A DNA stretch of 64,000 bases from Aplectana chamaeleonis (GCA_029168955.1 JAPDOI010000038.1:1143001-1207000), one strand, 5' to 3'. Positions 10,217 to 21,096 are shown, counted from the first letter of the stretch. Translations and numbers: made by a program. The notes: generated by a model from the letters alone, not told the origin.

Positions 10217-10763
10217 AAGCGGCGAAGGAAGAAGTGGAAGTTGTGGTTACGAACTTCCTATCGTATCGCCTTATATACTGTCTGTCGGCACTAATAAATT
10301 CTTTCGTGTTACACTGTTACAGTACGCGTAGGTGGGCTACGTGCGGCAGGTGGAATGTAAGTCTATCAGGCGAACGGTGCAAAGTCCACCTCGGCCGCAG
10401 TCTATTTTCAGACGATGACTCATAGTAATAGTCATTGTTACGTGCGGCAGTTAAAACTTGCGAAGTTCATTACAGCGGCGGTGTAAAGTTCGCACCACGA
10501 AAAGGGTCCGAAAATCATGTGCGGAATGTCAGGTTTCATGACTATGACTAAGACTTACAGTAGTCATACATAAAATAATGAGGAAAAAGAGAATATTCCC
10601 GAAAATAGTTCCAATTTTTACGTGAATACTACGTTCTAGATTCTGTTTTCACATTTCATTCCGAATATCCAATATTCATTTCCTAATTTTTTCACCTTTT
10701 TACTATATACAATATACAAGTTTTAGATGAACTAATTTGCTCATAATTAATTACGTTCCAAAT
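10217..10763. other. Non-coding spacer between the Gag-like ORF and gag
   Basis: No ORF or splice-supported exon was found. The sequence shares no obvious stretch with the region downstream of pol, so it is not an evident LTR. It may be the leader of the gag message, or an intron if the two ORFs are joined in some transcripts. Confidence 0.4.
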
Positions 10764-11201
10764 TCAAAGATTCACAGCTGCAAGGGCAAAATTATAGCAC
10801 ATCAGCTCCTGGATATGTAATTCAGTTAGCCTCATCTGGAGCTTACTGATGACATTCAACGCTATCACTACCGTGAAATGTCCTCTTTTCTGCTCCCAAT
10901 GGGTTTTCAATTCCAACTTCAGAGGCGATGGCTGTCCATTCTGGTACTCCCAGTCAGTGAGAAATTGCATTGTACCGTGAAAAATCACGGACATAATGTC
11001 GAGTTTCTTCTGCAGCTTCTTCAATTGCGGTTTTACAAGTGAGCGCTGCTCACTGATGAAATTGAGCAATTCATTTTGATAGCACGGGAATTGCCACCCG
11101 TTTCGGAAAACTTCGCATTCAGCCAGAATTCGTTGTACGGATTCCAACTGTCTGCTAAGTCTTCGCTTAGCAATACCTACTCTTACCGCGGGATTCTGCA
11201 T
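10764..11201 (-). CDS. Small Gag-like protein resembling the N-terminus of the downstream Gag
   Basis: A 145-residue ORF from an ATG at 11201. Aligned by eye, it resembles residues 1-140 of the Gag encoded at 10216-8564 along its length: both have an AK(R/Q)(R/Q)LS(R/K)QL start, a W(Q/R)FP motif near residue 37, and a related segment ending with W(E/K)(Q/E)K and a leucine-rich helix. It lacks the DUF1759 domain and the zinc knuckles. It sits 547 bases upstream of gag on the same strand, so it would lie in the 5' part of the element transcript. It may be an accessory product made from a duplicated Gag N-terminus, or the remnant of a second BEL copy. The divergence from Gag argues against a very recent duplication. 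Confidence 0.6.
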   Translation of the reverse strand: MQNPAVRVGIAKRRLSRQLESVQRILAECEVFRNGWQFPCYQNELLNFISEQRSLVKPQLKKLQKKLDIMSVIFHGTMQFLTDWEYQNGQPSPLKLELKTHWEQKRGHFTVVIALNVISKLQMRLTELHIQELMCYNFALAAVNL

Positions 11202-11621
11202 GACAGGATTCAGGTGCTGAATAATGGGGAGAAAAATCTGTACTGCTGAAGTTGGTTTTTATACGGTTTTTTTTTTGACGGCATCCTACATATTTTCCGT
11301 CTATTACAGTCGGAATTTCACCGCTGTAGATTTCATCGGGCGATAAGCGCGCCGAGGATGACTTCATGATTCCTGCCTCTTGCGGCGGGAACAACCTTCG
11401 CGAAATCACGTCGCGAAAAAATGGAGATACGTCATGATTACAAAAGTGCAATACAGACATATCTCCGCCATAAATCATCACTCGAAGTTACATCATCCGT
11501 TTCATGTAAAGCTGCCACTACTTTACATTTCTCTGTATTCATAAAGTTGCCACATCTTTATGTTGCGCTACATTTCGTGTAGCCATTATAAGTACTCCTT
11601 GTACTTCTAGATTAGCATGCT

Positions 11622-11860
11622 ATTCAGTCCGTCGACTAGGTTTTATAGGAGTGGTCCTTCTCCGGCCTTACAGCACTCGTTACAGACAAAAAAAATTACA
11701 TCTACCGTTCCATGGAATTACAGTAAACCCGACCAGGTTTTATCCATTGAGTTTTCCTTCTCCACAGTATTCGGCTTTCACTTTGCTATCAATGGTCATA
11801 CGAGGCTTTCAGTCGGTTTACTAGGTTTACGGAGTTTTCCTTCTCATTTCAAATGCGCGC
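11622..11860. repeat. Three diverged direct repeats of about 95 bp
   Basis: A block of the form CAGT..CTAGGTTTTA..GGAGTTTTCCTTCTC occurs near 11625, 11718 and 11811 with clear but imperfect similarity. The spacing is about 90 to 95 bases. The block lies upstream of the Gag-like ORF in the element's direction, so it could be repeated promoter sequence in a 5' LTR or leader. Confidence 0.45.
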
Positions 11861-11879
11861 GGAATCGTGACTAGTTGTG

Positions 11880-13290
11880 GGGGTTGAAGATGAATTCCTT
11901 TCGGAAATTCCTTCGCTGTTTTCAATAATACCTTGGTTTTCTCTCCTGGTTTGCAGCTCACCACATGACTAGTCCGATATTCATATCTTCAGAGTGTACT
12001 GCTCTGACCGATACAAGTACAGTGCTCGAGACTTAAACGAAATGTTTGCTGAGAACGGCAAACATATGAGAGAAAAAAAAACAATAGTAAAGAAACAACA
12101 ATCATAAAGAAAATGAGATCTGAAGATGGTGTTGAACGCGTCAAAAAGAAGAGATCAGCTAGTTTGATCAGAACTAGCGTAAAAGTATAATTCATTTGGA
12201 CGCGCCTGTATCTGCTCCTTTGTTCGATTTTCAGACTTCTCCAAGTTTTCTACGGAATACATTGAAGTGTCGGTTCAACTTCTATTTCAACAGTTTGCCT
12301 AAGCATCATATTCTACAGGGGGTTTTTTTTATTTTTTATTCGGCCGATGCACCATGTTTCGGCCTGCATCACTGACCGAATATGCTATTTTGGTGGTTCT
12401 ACTATATTGCTTACAATACATACACAATTATTGGTTATATGTTTATTTATGACATATTTATACGGGTTATCAAACCTACACTAGAAGCGGGGTACCTTTT
12501 CTACCTTTGTCCCGTATCTACTCTACCTCCATTGTCCATTCTACATGCTTTCATTTTCCACTATCCGCTTGCCGGTGAGTCCGCAGCTCCTCGGAGGAGC
12601 TATATCAGGGAATAGATGATTCATGTTAAATAGGTCCAGTGTGGCCGACAGCGTTCAGCTCCAATAGAGGCGGAGCTCAAAGGAGCCGAAGGCTCCTTGA
12701 GATGCCGAACGACTGGACGAGGTCTTGGTAGAAGCAGGTAGCGAGCAGTAGTAATCGAGGATGCAAACACAACCAACAGCCCCCACGAACTGCCTTGCCC
12801 GCCTTTTATAGAGGACAGAGGCGTGACAGGTGTGTAACACGCGTAGGCTGTTCTATTAATATCATGAACTGATGACAGTTCATGACATGTGGCAAAATCA
12901 CGAAGTTCTTCTATATCAGTGACTTATTTTGAGATAAATTGCAAAACTTTGAGGAGAATTCAGGTATTAAAAGTTAAACGGAAATCGCGCCTTGACATTG
13001 GGTTAATTATTTGATTTCACACTCAAAAAATGTGGGTATCAGAGCGCATTTCAACAACCATGTAAAGAATTCGCTCTGCAATCTTTGTTTTTCTCGTCAC
13101 ACAAAGAAATCATGGAAATTGGAAAATAAAAACTACTAGCCCCACGTGCAGTTAGCGACTGAACTGGCTGGAAATCGATAGAATCGTCGGTGGTCTGCCG
13201 GCCGAGAGCAGACTTCCATCAGTTTTTCGGAACTCAACAAAAAAATTGCATCGCCAACGATAATTTTTCAGCGCTTGTTTGAATATGTTT
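11880..13290. other. Region without a recognised gene; two perfect short hairpins
   Basis: No coding region could be supported. Two perfect inverted repeats stand out: AGCTCCTC-G-GAGGAGCT at 12585-12601 and AAGGAGCC-GAA-GGCTCCTT at 12680-12698. Both share the core GGAGC and may belong to one degraded element. Confidence 0.4.
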
Positions 13291-13293
13291 TGA

Positions 13294-13777
13294 AGGCAGT
13301 GTTCACGATGATTTTCGTCCCCGAGTTTTTCACGTAAAACAATGCGTTGGCCTCCAAGTGTTACCGAAATTACGAAGAAACGGCGAGAAACGCATTAAAA
13401 CGTAGTATTTCAGTGACATTATTCTATAACATGGACTAGTTGTCCGGTTGGATGAACATGTTCATGGTGGTTGTTACCGGTGGAAAGTTGGGTCAATCGA
13501 AAATAGAAGAATATTGTATGCAAAGCAGGATTAGTTAGGGCCCTAAGGAAAGAGAGGAGCAATAGGGAGTAGAGAATTGCTAAAGACGGGTGCACAAAAG
13601 ATTTCATTGTCACAACAAACACCTCCTGTGATACTTAAGAGGCGGAGTGATATTTAAGGATTTCGGGTGCTTCCGATGCGTTTTTCTCAATTTCTACGTC
13701 ATTTCAATTCTACCCGGGGGCCACTTAATCAATGCAGCGAAAAATCTCAAAATTGAAGATTATCGTGAACACTGCCT
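13294..13777. mobile_element. MITE family A, copy 1
   Basis: The ends are inverted copies of AGGCAGTGTTCACGAT. It aligns end to end with the copy at 18620-19054, including a CCCGGGGGCCA block near the right end. The flanks read TTGA on the left and TCAA on the right, each one change from TTAA. No transposase is encoded. Confidence 0.8.
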
Positions 13778-13784
13778 TCAAGAG

Positions 13785-15060
13785 AGAACATAGAAAAATT
13801 GTGAAGAATTGGGTAAGTCCGGAACAATAACACATAATGGTAGGGTCGAAGAAAAATGTCTCACTCAAGTCAAAATTCTGACCACAACTGGGATTTTTAT
13901 GATTTCCAACCTGAACATTCCCAAGTGGTTGGAACACCTGACACCGCAAGTTCTTCTAGTGAAGTCTTCTACTGAAACCAAGAGATTTCAGCTGCTTCAA
14001 AGGTGCACCAGAGAAATTTCTACGGAGTTCGCAAGGGTGAGTTCGCCTTAATCTTCTTGCTGCCGATAAATGCCAGATTTCTAGCCATATGTATCGGGGA
14101 TATGGGGGAAAAAATTTTGGAAACAGAAAACAGAAAACATAAAATTCAGTTTGACAGAAATAGAAAAAAAAATCTCTAAAATGGGCAGAAAACAAAAAAA
14201 CTTTTCATAAATCAATCAATAGTGTTCAGCGTTCAGCATTTGAGATTTTTACAGCGTTAAACTTTTTACACATTTTTCCGCAATAAATGGTCCCTTTGCA
14301 CAATATCCGAACACCAACAGTTGACCAGATGAAAGAATCTATACACCCGAGAGAGGCGGATCATAAGTGAAAGTCGTCCCTCTAACCTTCCTTTTCCTGA
14401 AAAAATAACACTCGATTACTTGATCAGAAGCTCATTATGTGCAAAGAGAACATAGATTCAGTCGAAGCAGAAACACCCTCCCCTAGTGTACATAATTTGC
14501 CGATAATTTTGAGATAATTGCTGGATTTAACACTGTACTACTCCTCGACGCCCTAGAGTCACGCACGTTCCGCGTGTGCGCGCCGTGCGAGTATAAATGT
14601 CCTAGCGCGCCGCTCGGTCCACCATGGCGGGTTCGCTCGTAACTCTGTAACAGCTTCAGCAGCCCCAACATTAATTTAATTGCACTTCATCTTATTCAAA
14701 TTCAGCATCATCCTGCGCTGGAATGAGTCAAAACATAAGGTGAGAAATTGCGTGATTGGCACAGTTGGGACACAACTTTCCCCACTCCACCTTAGCGGTG
14801 ACACTGGAGTCTTTTCAGTGTCTGTCCACGTTCAAGAAGTATTTATACTCAAACGCCGCCCCAGAGCGGGTACCATTAGCTGGCACTAGGTCGTATTGAA
14901 GCTCTCTCTCTCTCAGTTTTCGCGTCGTTTGACTGGATAACATACCTTCTGAGGAACTCTTCAATGGTAAACCCTTAGGCAAGGGTTGACATTATAAGAT
15001 AAGGAAAAAGACTCGGCTTCATCAAACCCTATTGGAATACGCAGCACATTCAACTTCCAT
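13785..15060. other. Repeat-like non-coding region
   Basis: No gene could be supported. Near 14125 a run of GAAAACAGAAAACA-type sequence occurs, and a related but inverted run lies at 15410-15465, followed by CATCCCTGA. These could be ends of one hAT-like element, but the match is too simple in composition to call. Confidence 0.3.
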
Positions 15061-15064
15061 GCCA

Positions 15065-15275
15065 AAGAGACTTGGATACCATTCAGGGCTATACAGTGGC
15101 ATGCGGCGGTCAGCCGACTTCCCCGTCAGATCGTTCACCTCCTTACATGAGTCTAGTGCCAATTCGAGGACTCCGTAGAGATAGTAGTACTGGTTGATCC
15201 TGGGCGAGAATCGAACCCTGTCGTGTTGAGCGAGCAGCAGCGCATCCTACTACTACACCACCACAGCTCGGGTAA
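15065..15275 (-). mobile_element. tRNA-derived SINE
   Basis: Read on the minus strand, 15272-15197 resembles a tRNA head, with an A-box-like TGGTGTAGTAG near 15260 and a B-box GGTTCGATTC at 15217-15208. The body that follows to about 15065 is unrelated to tRNA. The head lacks a clean cloverleaf, so this is a SINE or tRNA relic, not a tRNA gene. RNA polymerase III would transcribe it if active. Confidence 0.55.
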
Positions 15276-15479
15276 CCACCATAGCGAGATAGATGATTAA
15301 CCATAAGGTACAGCAGCAAATGTGTGTGAGGTTTTCTAAACCGTGTACCGTCGCCGTACGCGTATGGGTTTACCGTCTATGAGTCCGGCCCCTTGCATGG
15401 ATTTTTTCTGTTTTCTGCCCAATTTTACCTATTTTTACAGAAAACAGAAAACGGAAAACAGAAAATACTGCACATCCCT

Positions 15480-16050
15480 GATATATACATATATGTAGCG
15501 AGGGGGGCGTGGGGGGCAGTGGAAAAGGGCGCCACTGTCACGCACACGATCGAGTGATCAATCCTCGCCCAAGATCAATCGAGCCTCCTATCTTTCCGGG
15601 TCGGTACATTGGTACCAGACTGGTTTGGGAAAATAATAGCACTGAAACCATTAGGAGAAAACTTCATAATTCTGGGTGAATGGCGCCGCTAAAGGCTCCA
15701 TTGAAAGCATAGAATCAGAATAAAACTAGAGCATACCGAAAAATGAGAACGTGTCCGATCGGAACAGTTCCGGAAGAGAGATCTTCTTGAACGTATGTCG
15801 ACCAGAGCGCGACATCATACCACTGGAGTCAACTGCGCAACTCATTCTCGTGGGCTTAACAAGTCTGGGAAATGCGGTAATACATGAGGGAGTCACGAAA
15901 TTGGGGTGGGACTGACATGGCATAGTTCGCATGGCTATTGTTCAGGAAACATCAGAAAACATGCGAACCATGACCAGACGCAAAAACTGTGAGAAAGCGG
16001 GAGATAAAAAAGACCACACTTGTAGCAAGCAACTTTTTTAATTCACCTAG
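15480..16050. other. No gene or clear repeat seen
   Basis: Sequence of mixed composition between the SINE and a microsatellite. No splice-supported exon, RNA gene or long inverted repeat was found. Confidence 0.35.
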
Positions 16051-16052
16051 GT

Positions 16053-16054
16053 AT

Positions 16055-16085
<31 letters not shown>

Positions 16086-16087
16086 TT
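16053..16087. repeat. (ATTT)n microsatellite
   Basis: Uninterrupted TATT/ATTT units run for about 35 bases. Confidence 0.9.
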
Positions 16088-16159
16088 CTTTCATTTACTT
16101 TTTACTTATGCCTTCATCTATACATTCATTTAAATTAAATATCCGTCGCAGTCACACAA

Positions 16160-16475
16160 CCCTTTAACACAAGTTACTTGTGACTTTAATGCTAGTCGTA
16201 TAATGGTTCAACTCAACTTGCTTCGAATTCGCATGTAACTCGAAACGATGTTGCATGTAACTTGGCATAATTTTCGATTACGGTCACTTGCAACTTGCCA
16301 TATTACAAGTAACTTATACAATATTGCGGGGAACTTGTAATCTTGTTACATGTCACTTGACGTCGTAACGCAATAGGCCGGCTATCCGAGGGCCGCCTGG
16401 GGCTGCCAGCGGCTGAACGTGGCCTCCAACCGCTAAGTGGGCCATGTACTCGAACTTGGGTAATTAAACCTATGC
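16160..16475. repeat. GTAACTTG-rich repeat plus fragment of the 36-kb palindrome family
   Basis: 16160-16370 is full of ACTTG/GTAACTTG motifs like those at 39980-40400. From about 16395 the sequence (GGGGCTGCCAGCGG .. CTCGAACTTGGGTAATTAA) matches part of an arm of the palindrome at 35641-36630, so a piece of that family lies here. Confidence 0.5.
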
Positions 16476-16486
16476 CTGACATCTGA

Positions 16487-18461
16487 CAAGGGAACCACTT
16501 TTAGTCAGCCTGTTTACTACGGACGAAATGTACTTTTCTGGAACCGTTTTTAGCCTAGAATCCAATTATGATCTTCGCAACTGTCCGTACCTACTCTCAG
16601 AAGAGTTACACGCGTTTTTCCAAATCCCCCATAAAATTTCGAAGGTTTTAAAAAAAAATTCGCATTTGGCTCAAAACTTGTATGCAGGGGTACTCTAGGG
16701 TGCTAAACACGAATCTGAAGTCCGTTCCGAAATTCGCAAGTTTACTGTAGGTTACGATAGGTACCGCGCCATTCGGCGAGCAAAAGCTACCTTGAAAATT
16801 CGTAAAAGACAAACGGACATTAAATTCGCATTCACCACCCCGAATAACCCGCGTATACAAATTTTGAGTCAAATCTGAGACTTTGACCAAACTATCGTTT
16901 ACCCACCGTAATCTACCGTAATCTGCAAAAAATCGATAAACGGACTCCAGATTCGTGTTGAGCACTCCAAATAACCCTCAGAGAATGATTTCAAAACATA
17001 TCTATCGTAGAAATCCGGGGATCTCAAAAGTGGCGTTTTTCCCTCCAAATTTTCCCCGGTTGGGAAGCTTTCAAACGAAATTAGCCGAAAACCTTGGAAA
17101 ATCGACTAATAAACTACAGATTCGTGATAAGCGCCCCAAAAAAACCCCTGGGAGAATTTTAGGTCAAATTTGGAACATTTTTCTAAAACGCTTCCAGAGC
17201 CCTCAATTGGTAGAAATAAACGCCCAACCGAAGATCCGTACAAGTCCAAAATGCTATCAGTCTGGACAAAGTATGGAAAATGTGCTTTCACCCAAAGCTT
17301 GCTCAGAGGGGTACTTTTGGGCGCTGAACACATTTATGAGGTCCGTTTCCAGGTTTTTCCGAAGACTCACGCGCTTTTTGGAAGGTACAAAAAGCACGAA
17401 AAATTAGCTTTTAAGCTTGTAACTTCTTGGAACCTGCGGCTCGGGGCGGGATACTGCGCAGTTTTACTATTGAGCCACAAGAGATACTAACGACACTAGT
17501 CGTTTTGGCATATCCGAACTACGCTTTGTATACTTCCCTTGTAAGGCGCTTTGAAGCGCTCTGAAAAAATTAGCGTTTTTGAGGGCGTTTTGAAAAAATT
17601 CGCCTTTGGCTCAAAACTTGTATGCAGGGGTAATATAGGGTGCTAAACACAAATCTGGAGTCCGTTTGCCAAAATTCGCCAGTTAACTGTAGGTTACGAT
17701 AGGTACCGTGCCATTCGGCGAGCAAAAGCTACCTTGAAAATTCGTAAAAAGACAAACGCACATTAAATTCGCATTCACCACCACGAATAACCCGCGTATA
17801 CAAGCAAATTTTGAGTCAAACCTTAGACTTTGACCAAACTACCGTATACCCACCGTAATCTATCGTAATCAGTCGAACATCAATAAACGGACCTCAGATT
17901 CGTGTCCAGCAGTACAAATAACCGCCGGAGGAAGAATTTGAGCAATATCTATAGTAGCACTCCGGAATTCGTCAAAAGTCGCGATTTGTGATCAAATTTT
18001 CCCCGGATTGGAGGCTTTCAACGATTTTAGTCGAAAACCACGGAAAAATGGACAAAAAAAAACACAGATTAGCGTCTCAAATAGCTCACCTAGGAAGAAT
18101 TCGAGTCAGATCTAAAACATTTTCTAAATGCTTTCAGCGCCTTGTAAACCCCTACCCGAAAAACCGTAGTAGTAAAAAACGCTGTCGGCCTGGACAAAGG
18201 TTAGGAAATGTGCCTTCACCCAAACTTTGCTCGGGGTAGTTTTAGGCGTTGAACACCATTATGAAGTTCGTTTCCGGATTTTTCAGGCGCATTTTAGAAG
18301 GTACAAAAGTTACGAAAATCTGGCAAAAAACACCTATATATTTTTTGGAGTGTGTTTAGGCAGCTGCGAAGACCATTGCCGGATTCTACGCCAAAAACGA
18401 TTTTAGAGAAGTACATTTCATCCGGAATGGCCAGGCAAGCTGACTAATAATATTTCCCTTG
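16487..18461. mobile_element. TIR element G, long copy with internal duplication
   Basis: Ends are inverted versions of CAAGGGAA followed by AATGTACTTTTCTGGAAC. The interior carries the phrase GGCTCAAAACTTGTATGCAG twice, about 940 bases apart (16669 and 17609), each followed by related sequence, so the copy has an internal tandem duplication. A shorter copy lies at 47500-48577 and a fragment at the right window edge. Open frames inside are short and not conserved between copies, so it appears non-autonomous. Confidence 0.7.
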
Positions 18462-18619
18462 TGAGACATGCCTGAACAAGGGTTTCGTCAACGGTCTACT
18501 TACATACAACTTTCAGCAGAGTAGATAAGTTACGTGTGCGTTAAAAACACATTTAAATTAGGTACATATGCGTTCTTCATGTCACAAATAAGCCAACTCA
18601 CAAAATTCAACATACTTAA

Positions 18620-19054
18620 AGGCAGTGTTCACGATGATTTCCGTTCCCGAGTGTTTCACTCAGAACAATGCATTTGCAACCAAGTCATACAAAAATTACG
18701 AGGAAACGGCGAGAAACGCACTAAAGCGTCTTATTTCACTGACATCATTTTCTGGCCTGGACTAGTTGTTCGGTTGTACGAAAATGTTCGCAGTGGTTGT
18801 CACTGGTGAAAAATGCCGCTGATCAAAAATGAAAGACTATTCTAGGCAAAATAGTATCAATTAGGGTCTACAAAAAAATTTCATTTTCACAACGAACAGT
18901 TCTTGTGAGAGTAAAGAGGCGGGGTGAAAGCAAAGGATTTGGTGCTCTTCTGGGACGTTTTTCTCGAGTTCTTCGTCATTCCAGTTCTACCCGGGGGCCA
19001 AACAATCGATTTAGCCATTAATCTCAAAATCAAAGATTATCGTGAACTTTGCCT
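18620..19054. mobile_element. MITE family A, copy 2, with TTAA duplication
   Basis: Inverted ends begin AGGCAGTGTTCACGAT on the left; the right end has one substitution. Both sides are flanked by TTAA (18616-18619 and 19055-19058). The body aligns with the copy at 13294-13777. Confidence 0.82.
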
Positions 19055-19212
19055 TTAAAGTCTATCCGAATAAGATTGTCTGCTCATGCGGTCGGCGGGC
19101 GTGTTGATCGGTCATCTGCGGTCGGCGGGCGTGTTGATCGGTCAAGGCATTTTTAGACCTGTGAATCGATCTGCACGAATATCAGACAAATAAGGAATAA
19201 TTATCTTGTTTA

Positions 19213-19500
19213 ATTGTACTGTGCTTCTCTGGGCCTAATTCCGGTCCGCGATTGCGTCTCGACACGCTTTGAGGCCGCACGCGCTTGAATCAATCGAGTT
19301 TCCAGCGTAAATATCGACTAAATTTTTTTATACAGTTTTCTCCGTTTTTTTTTTGAAATTTCCTGTTTGCAAAACCCACCTCGAGTCAACAGATCGGCGA
19401 CTGGGGCGCTCTGGAAACTCTTCTGACTGGAGAGCGTGCGGTCGCAAAGCGTGTCGGAACGCAATTGCGGAACGGTATTTGGCCCAGAGAAGAACAGTGT
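19213..19500. mobile_element. Foldback element H, copy 1
   Basis: Left arm begins TACTGTGCTTCTCTGGGCC and includes TCTCGACACGCTTTG and GGCCGCACGC; the right arm is its inverted form. Arms are about 130 bases with a T-rich centre. Two related copies lie at 33287-33571 and 34813-35080. Confidence 0.75.
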
Positions 19501-19511
19501 CTCACTCATGG

Positions 19512-19612
19512 GGAAGCCCGTCCGAAAAATGCCTTCGTGGCGGCCGCTTGACACGCACGTCGACCGCGTGGGTGGACAGTATCATCTGGACAGACTTTAC
19601 TATGTTGAAGGT
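19512..19612. repeat. Single arm of the GTCTGTCC foldback family
   Basis: CTTGACACGCACGTCGACCGCG and GGACAGACTTTA resemble an arm of the foldback element at 45713-45915. No matching second arm was seen close by. Confidence 0.4.
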
Positions 19613-19778
19613 CACATGTATAGCTAAGGTTACTAGGATGAGTCCGAGCGGAGTAAGCAGCGGAGCGGTCGGTGATGGCAAAATATAACAGTGATAAGGA
19701 GATTTTGACATGATAAGCCCAATAAGCCTTGCTTCGACCGGCTCAAAATGAGCGGCCAAGGCTATAGTTCAACTTTAA

Positions 19779-19927
19779 GCCTCTTTCATAGTTTGCTGGC
19801 CGACGTCGGACGACTCGTTATCATGTTTGTTAAGTCAAGATAGATAAGATGGATAGGGTAGGGTAGATAGATATTAAGCATTCGATAACGAGTCGTCCGA
19901 CGTCGGTCGGGCAAGTGTGAAAGAGGC
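19779..19927. mobile_element. Short foldback MITE with 45-bp arms
   Basis: The left arm GCCTCTTTCA..GACGTCGGACGACTCG is repeated inverted at the right end. The left flank is TTAA and the right flank TTTAG, close to it. The spacer is a simple GATAGATAAG-type run. Confidence 0.7.
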
Positions 19928-20258
19928 TTTAGAAAGATGAGTCGCAGCTAACCGTACTAACCTTATCATTTTCCCTACCCAGATTGTTAACACGGATGTA
20001 AATATTTGTTCTTTGATTACAGCAGCCTACTGACTAACAACTTGAGAAGTGGAGTTCATTTCTAGTAGTTTTCATAGCTGGGAGGCCGTCGTGAATTTGT
20101 GGGTTGATGCCTCTATTCAAAGCGGTCTGCAGAGGTGTAGCCCGCAGCGACGAACAGAGTTGGATGATGCAATATCGATTACATTCGGCGACGAGGGCGA
20201 CCGACGCGGCGGGAAGGGCGACAAGGAGGCACCGCAGAGTGTTCTGGCGCCCCTACGG

Positions 20259-20352
20259 CCTCGCGTCACTGTCAGCGAGCGGCAACCGACGCGGCGACGA
20301 TAATGTTTGGAAACATTTTTATCGCCGCGTCACGGTTGACGCTCGGCGACAA
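20259..20352. repeat. Inverted repeat, arms about 38 bp
   Basis: Arms containing CGACGCGGCGACGATAA and its near-complement TTATCGCCGCGTCACGG meet around TTTGGAAACA. Several CGACGCGGCG motifs just upstream belong to the same GC-rich block. Confidence 0.6.
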
Positions 20353-20458
20353 GTCGCCGGTCGTTGCAACTCTGCAGACCCCCTATGGGCAAAGAAAAGA
20401 CAGCTGGCGTCAAACCTTATCCGATTCCAGGTTAGAACGGCACCATCACAACTTTCAA

Positions 20459-20748
20459 ATGTACTCACTTGTCCACATAATTTTCGTATTTATTTCATCA
20501 TGTGAGTCGCCTACATGGTTCTCATGATCTGTATTGCTACCTACATATCGATTTTTATGTTTCAAGGGATTTTGACGTTCTGCGAGAAAATACCAGAAGA
20601 CCTCACCAAAGAGGAGGAAGAAACCACACCGGGATCGGTAAGGCTGCCTTTCCCCGAAAATGTGACAACCATTCAGCAGCAAAATGAAAGAAACAAAGAA
20701 AACATGGGGAAGGAAATTATAAGGAAAACGATCAACACAATATTATGA
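20459..20748 (+). CDS. Candidate small secreted peptide gene, two exons
   Basis: An ATG at 20459 opens a hydrophobic start (MYSLVHIIFVFISS) that ends at a good donor, TCAT|GTGAGT, after 43 bases. An acceptor ending TTTCAAG at 20566 allows exon 2 to continue in frame with a short Cys-containing and then Glu/Lys-rich segment to a TGA at 20746-20748. Inside exon 2 the 39 bases from 20638 also have GT..AG ends and a length divisible by three, so spliced and unspliced forms are both open, giving about 61 or 74 residues. The start resembles a signal peptide. I recognise no family. The TTTCAAG acceptor is weaker than the nematode TTTTCAG consensus, and chance is possible. Confidence 0.35.
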
Positions 20749-20892
20749 ATTCTAGTTATTAGACAATACCCACCGCAGTGGATTTATGGTCTTTTCACAT
20801 GTTTGAGATGAATTGCATGTGTTGACATGTAGATACCACATTTCTGAGCAGCAATCTTTGCTTTAGACTTGTCAAGACATAGAATCTGCGGC

Positions 20893-21096
20893 ATGAAACT
20901 AGTTGGGGGGGGGGCACTCAAGATTTTAAATCAAATTATTGATATCAAACCTTTTAACATGTTTTAAACACGTTATACGACACGTTTAACATGTTTCTAA
21001 CACGATTAACACGTTTCTAATACGCGTTGCCGTAGAAAAAAACCTTCATTTCTCAGCTGAATCTTGAGTGCCCTCCCCCCCCCCAACTAGTTTCAA
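20893..21096. mobile_element. MITE with G-tract ends (GGGGGGCACTCA family), copy 1
   Basis: Inverted ends read GAAACTAGTTGGGG..GCACTCAAGATT, about 30 bases each. The centre contains a series of TTTAACACGTTTCTAA-like motifs. Related copies are at 22091-22291, 42109-42733 (interrupted), 49544-49747 and 55049-55230. Confidence 0.75.

Larger units (their letters stand above)
2010..11201 (-). mobile_element. BEL/Pao-type retroelement with glycoprotein domain (internal region)
   Basis: Three minus-strand ORFs lie in the order expected of a BEL/Pao element: a Gag-like ORF (11201-10764), gag (10216-8564) and pol plus glycoprotein (8504-2010). Domain order is protease, reverse transcriptase, RNase H, integrase with a zinc-binding N-terminus, a DUF5641-like tail, then a two-part membrane glycoprotein. 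A matching LTR pair was not found by eye on either side, so the limits given are those of the ORFs. The long intact frames suggest a fairly young copy, apart from the gag-pol junction noted separately. Confidence 0.88.

Noticed and set aside
1..11700. LTR pair of the BEL element
   Set aside because: Comparison by eye of the sequence beyond pol with that upstream of gag found no shared stretch longer than chance, so none is annotated. A dot-plot would settle it.
14570..14640. TATA motif GTATAAAT followed by CCACCATGG as a gene start
   Set aside because: The frame from this ATG closes after eight codons and no donor site rescues it.
15197..15272. Functional tRNA gene
   Set aside because: Promoter boxes are recognisable but the arms do not pair into a cloverleaf, and the sequence continues as a SINE body.
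14088..15482. A hAT-like element bounded by GAAAACAGAAAACA-rich ends
   Set aside because: The matching ends are simple A-rich sequence and no target duplication or transposase was seen.
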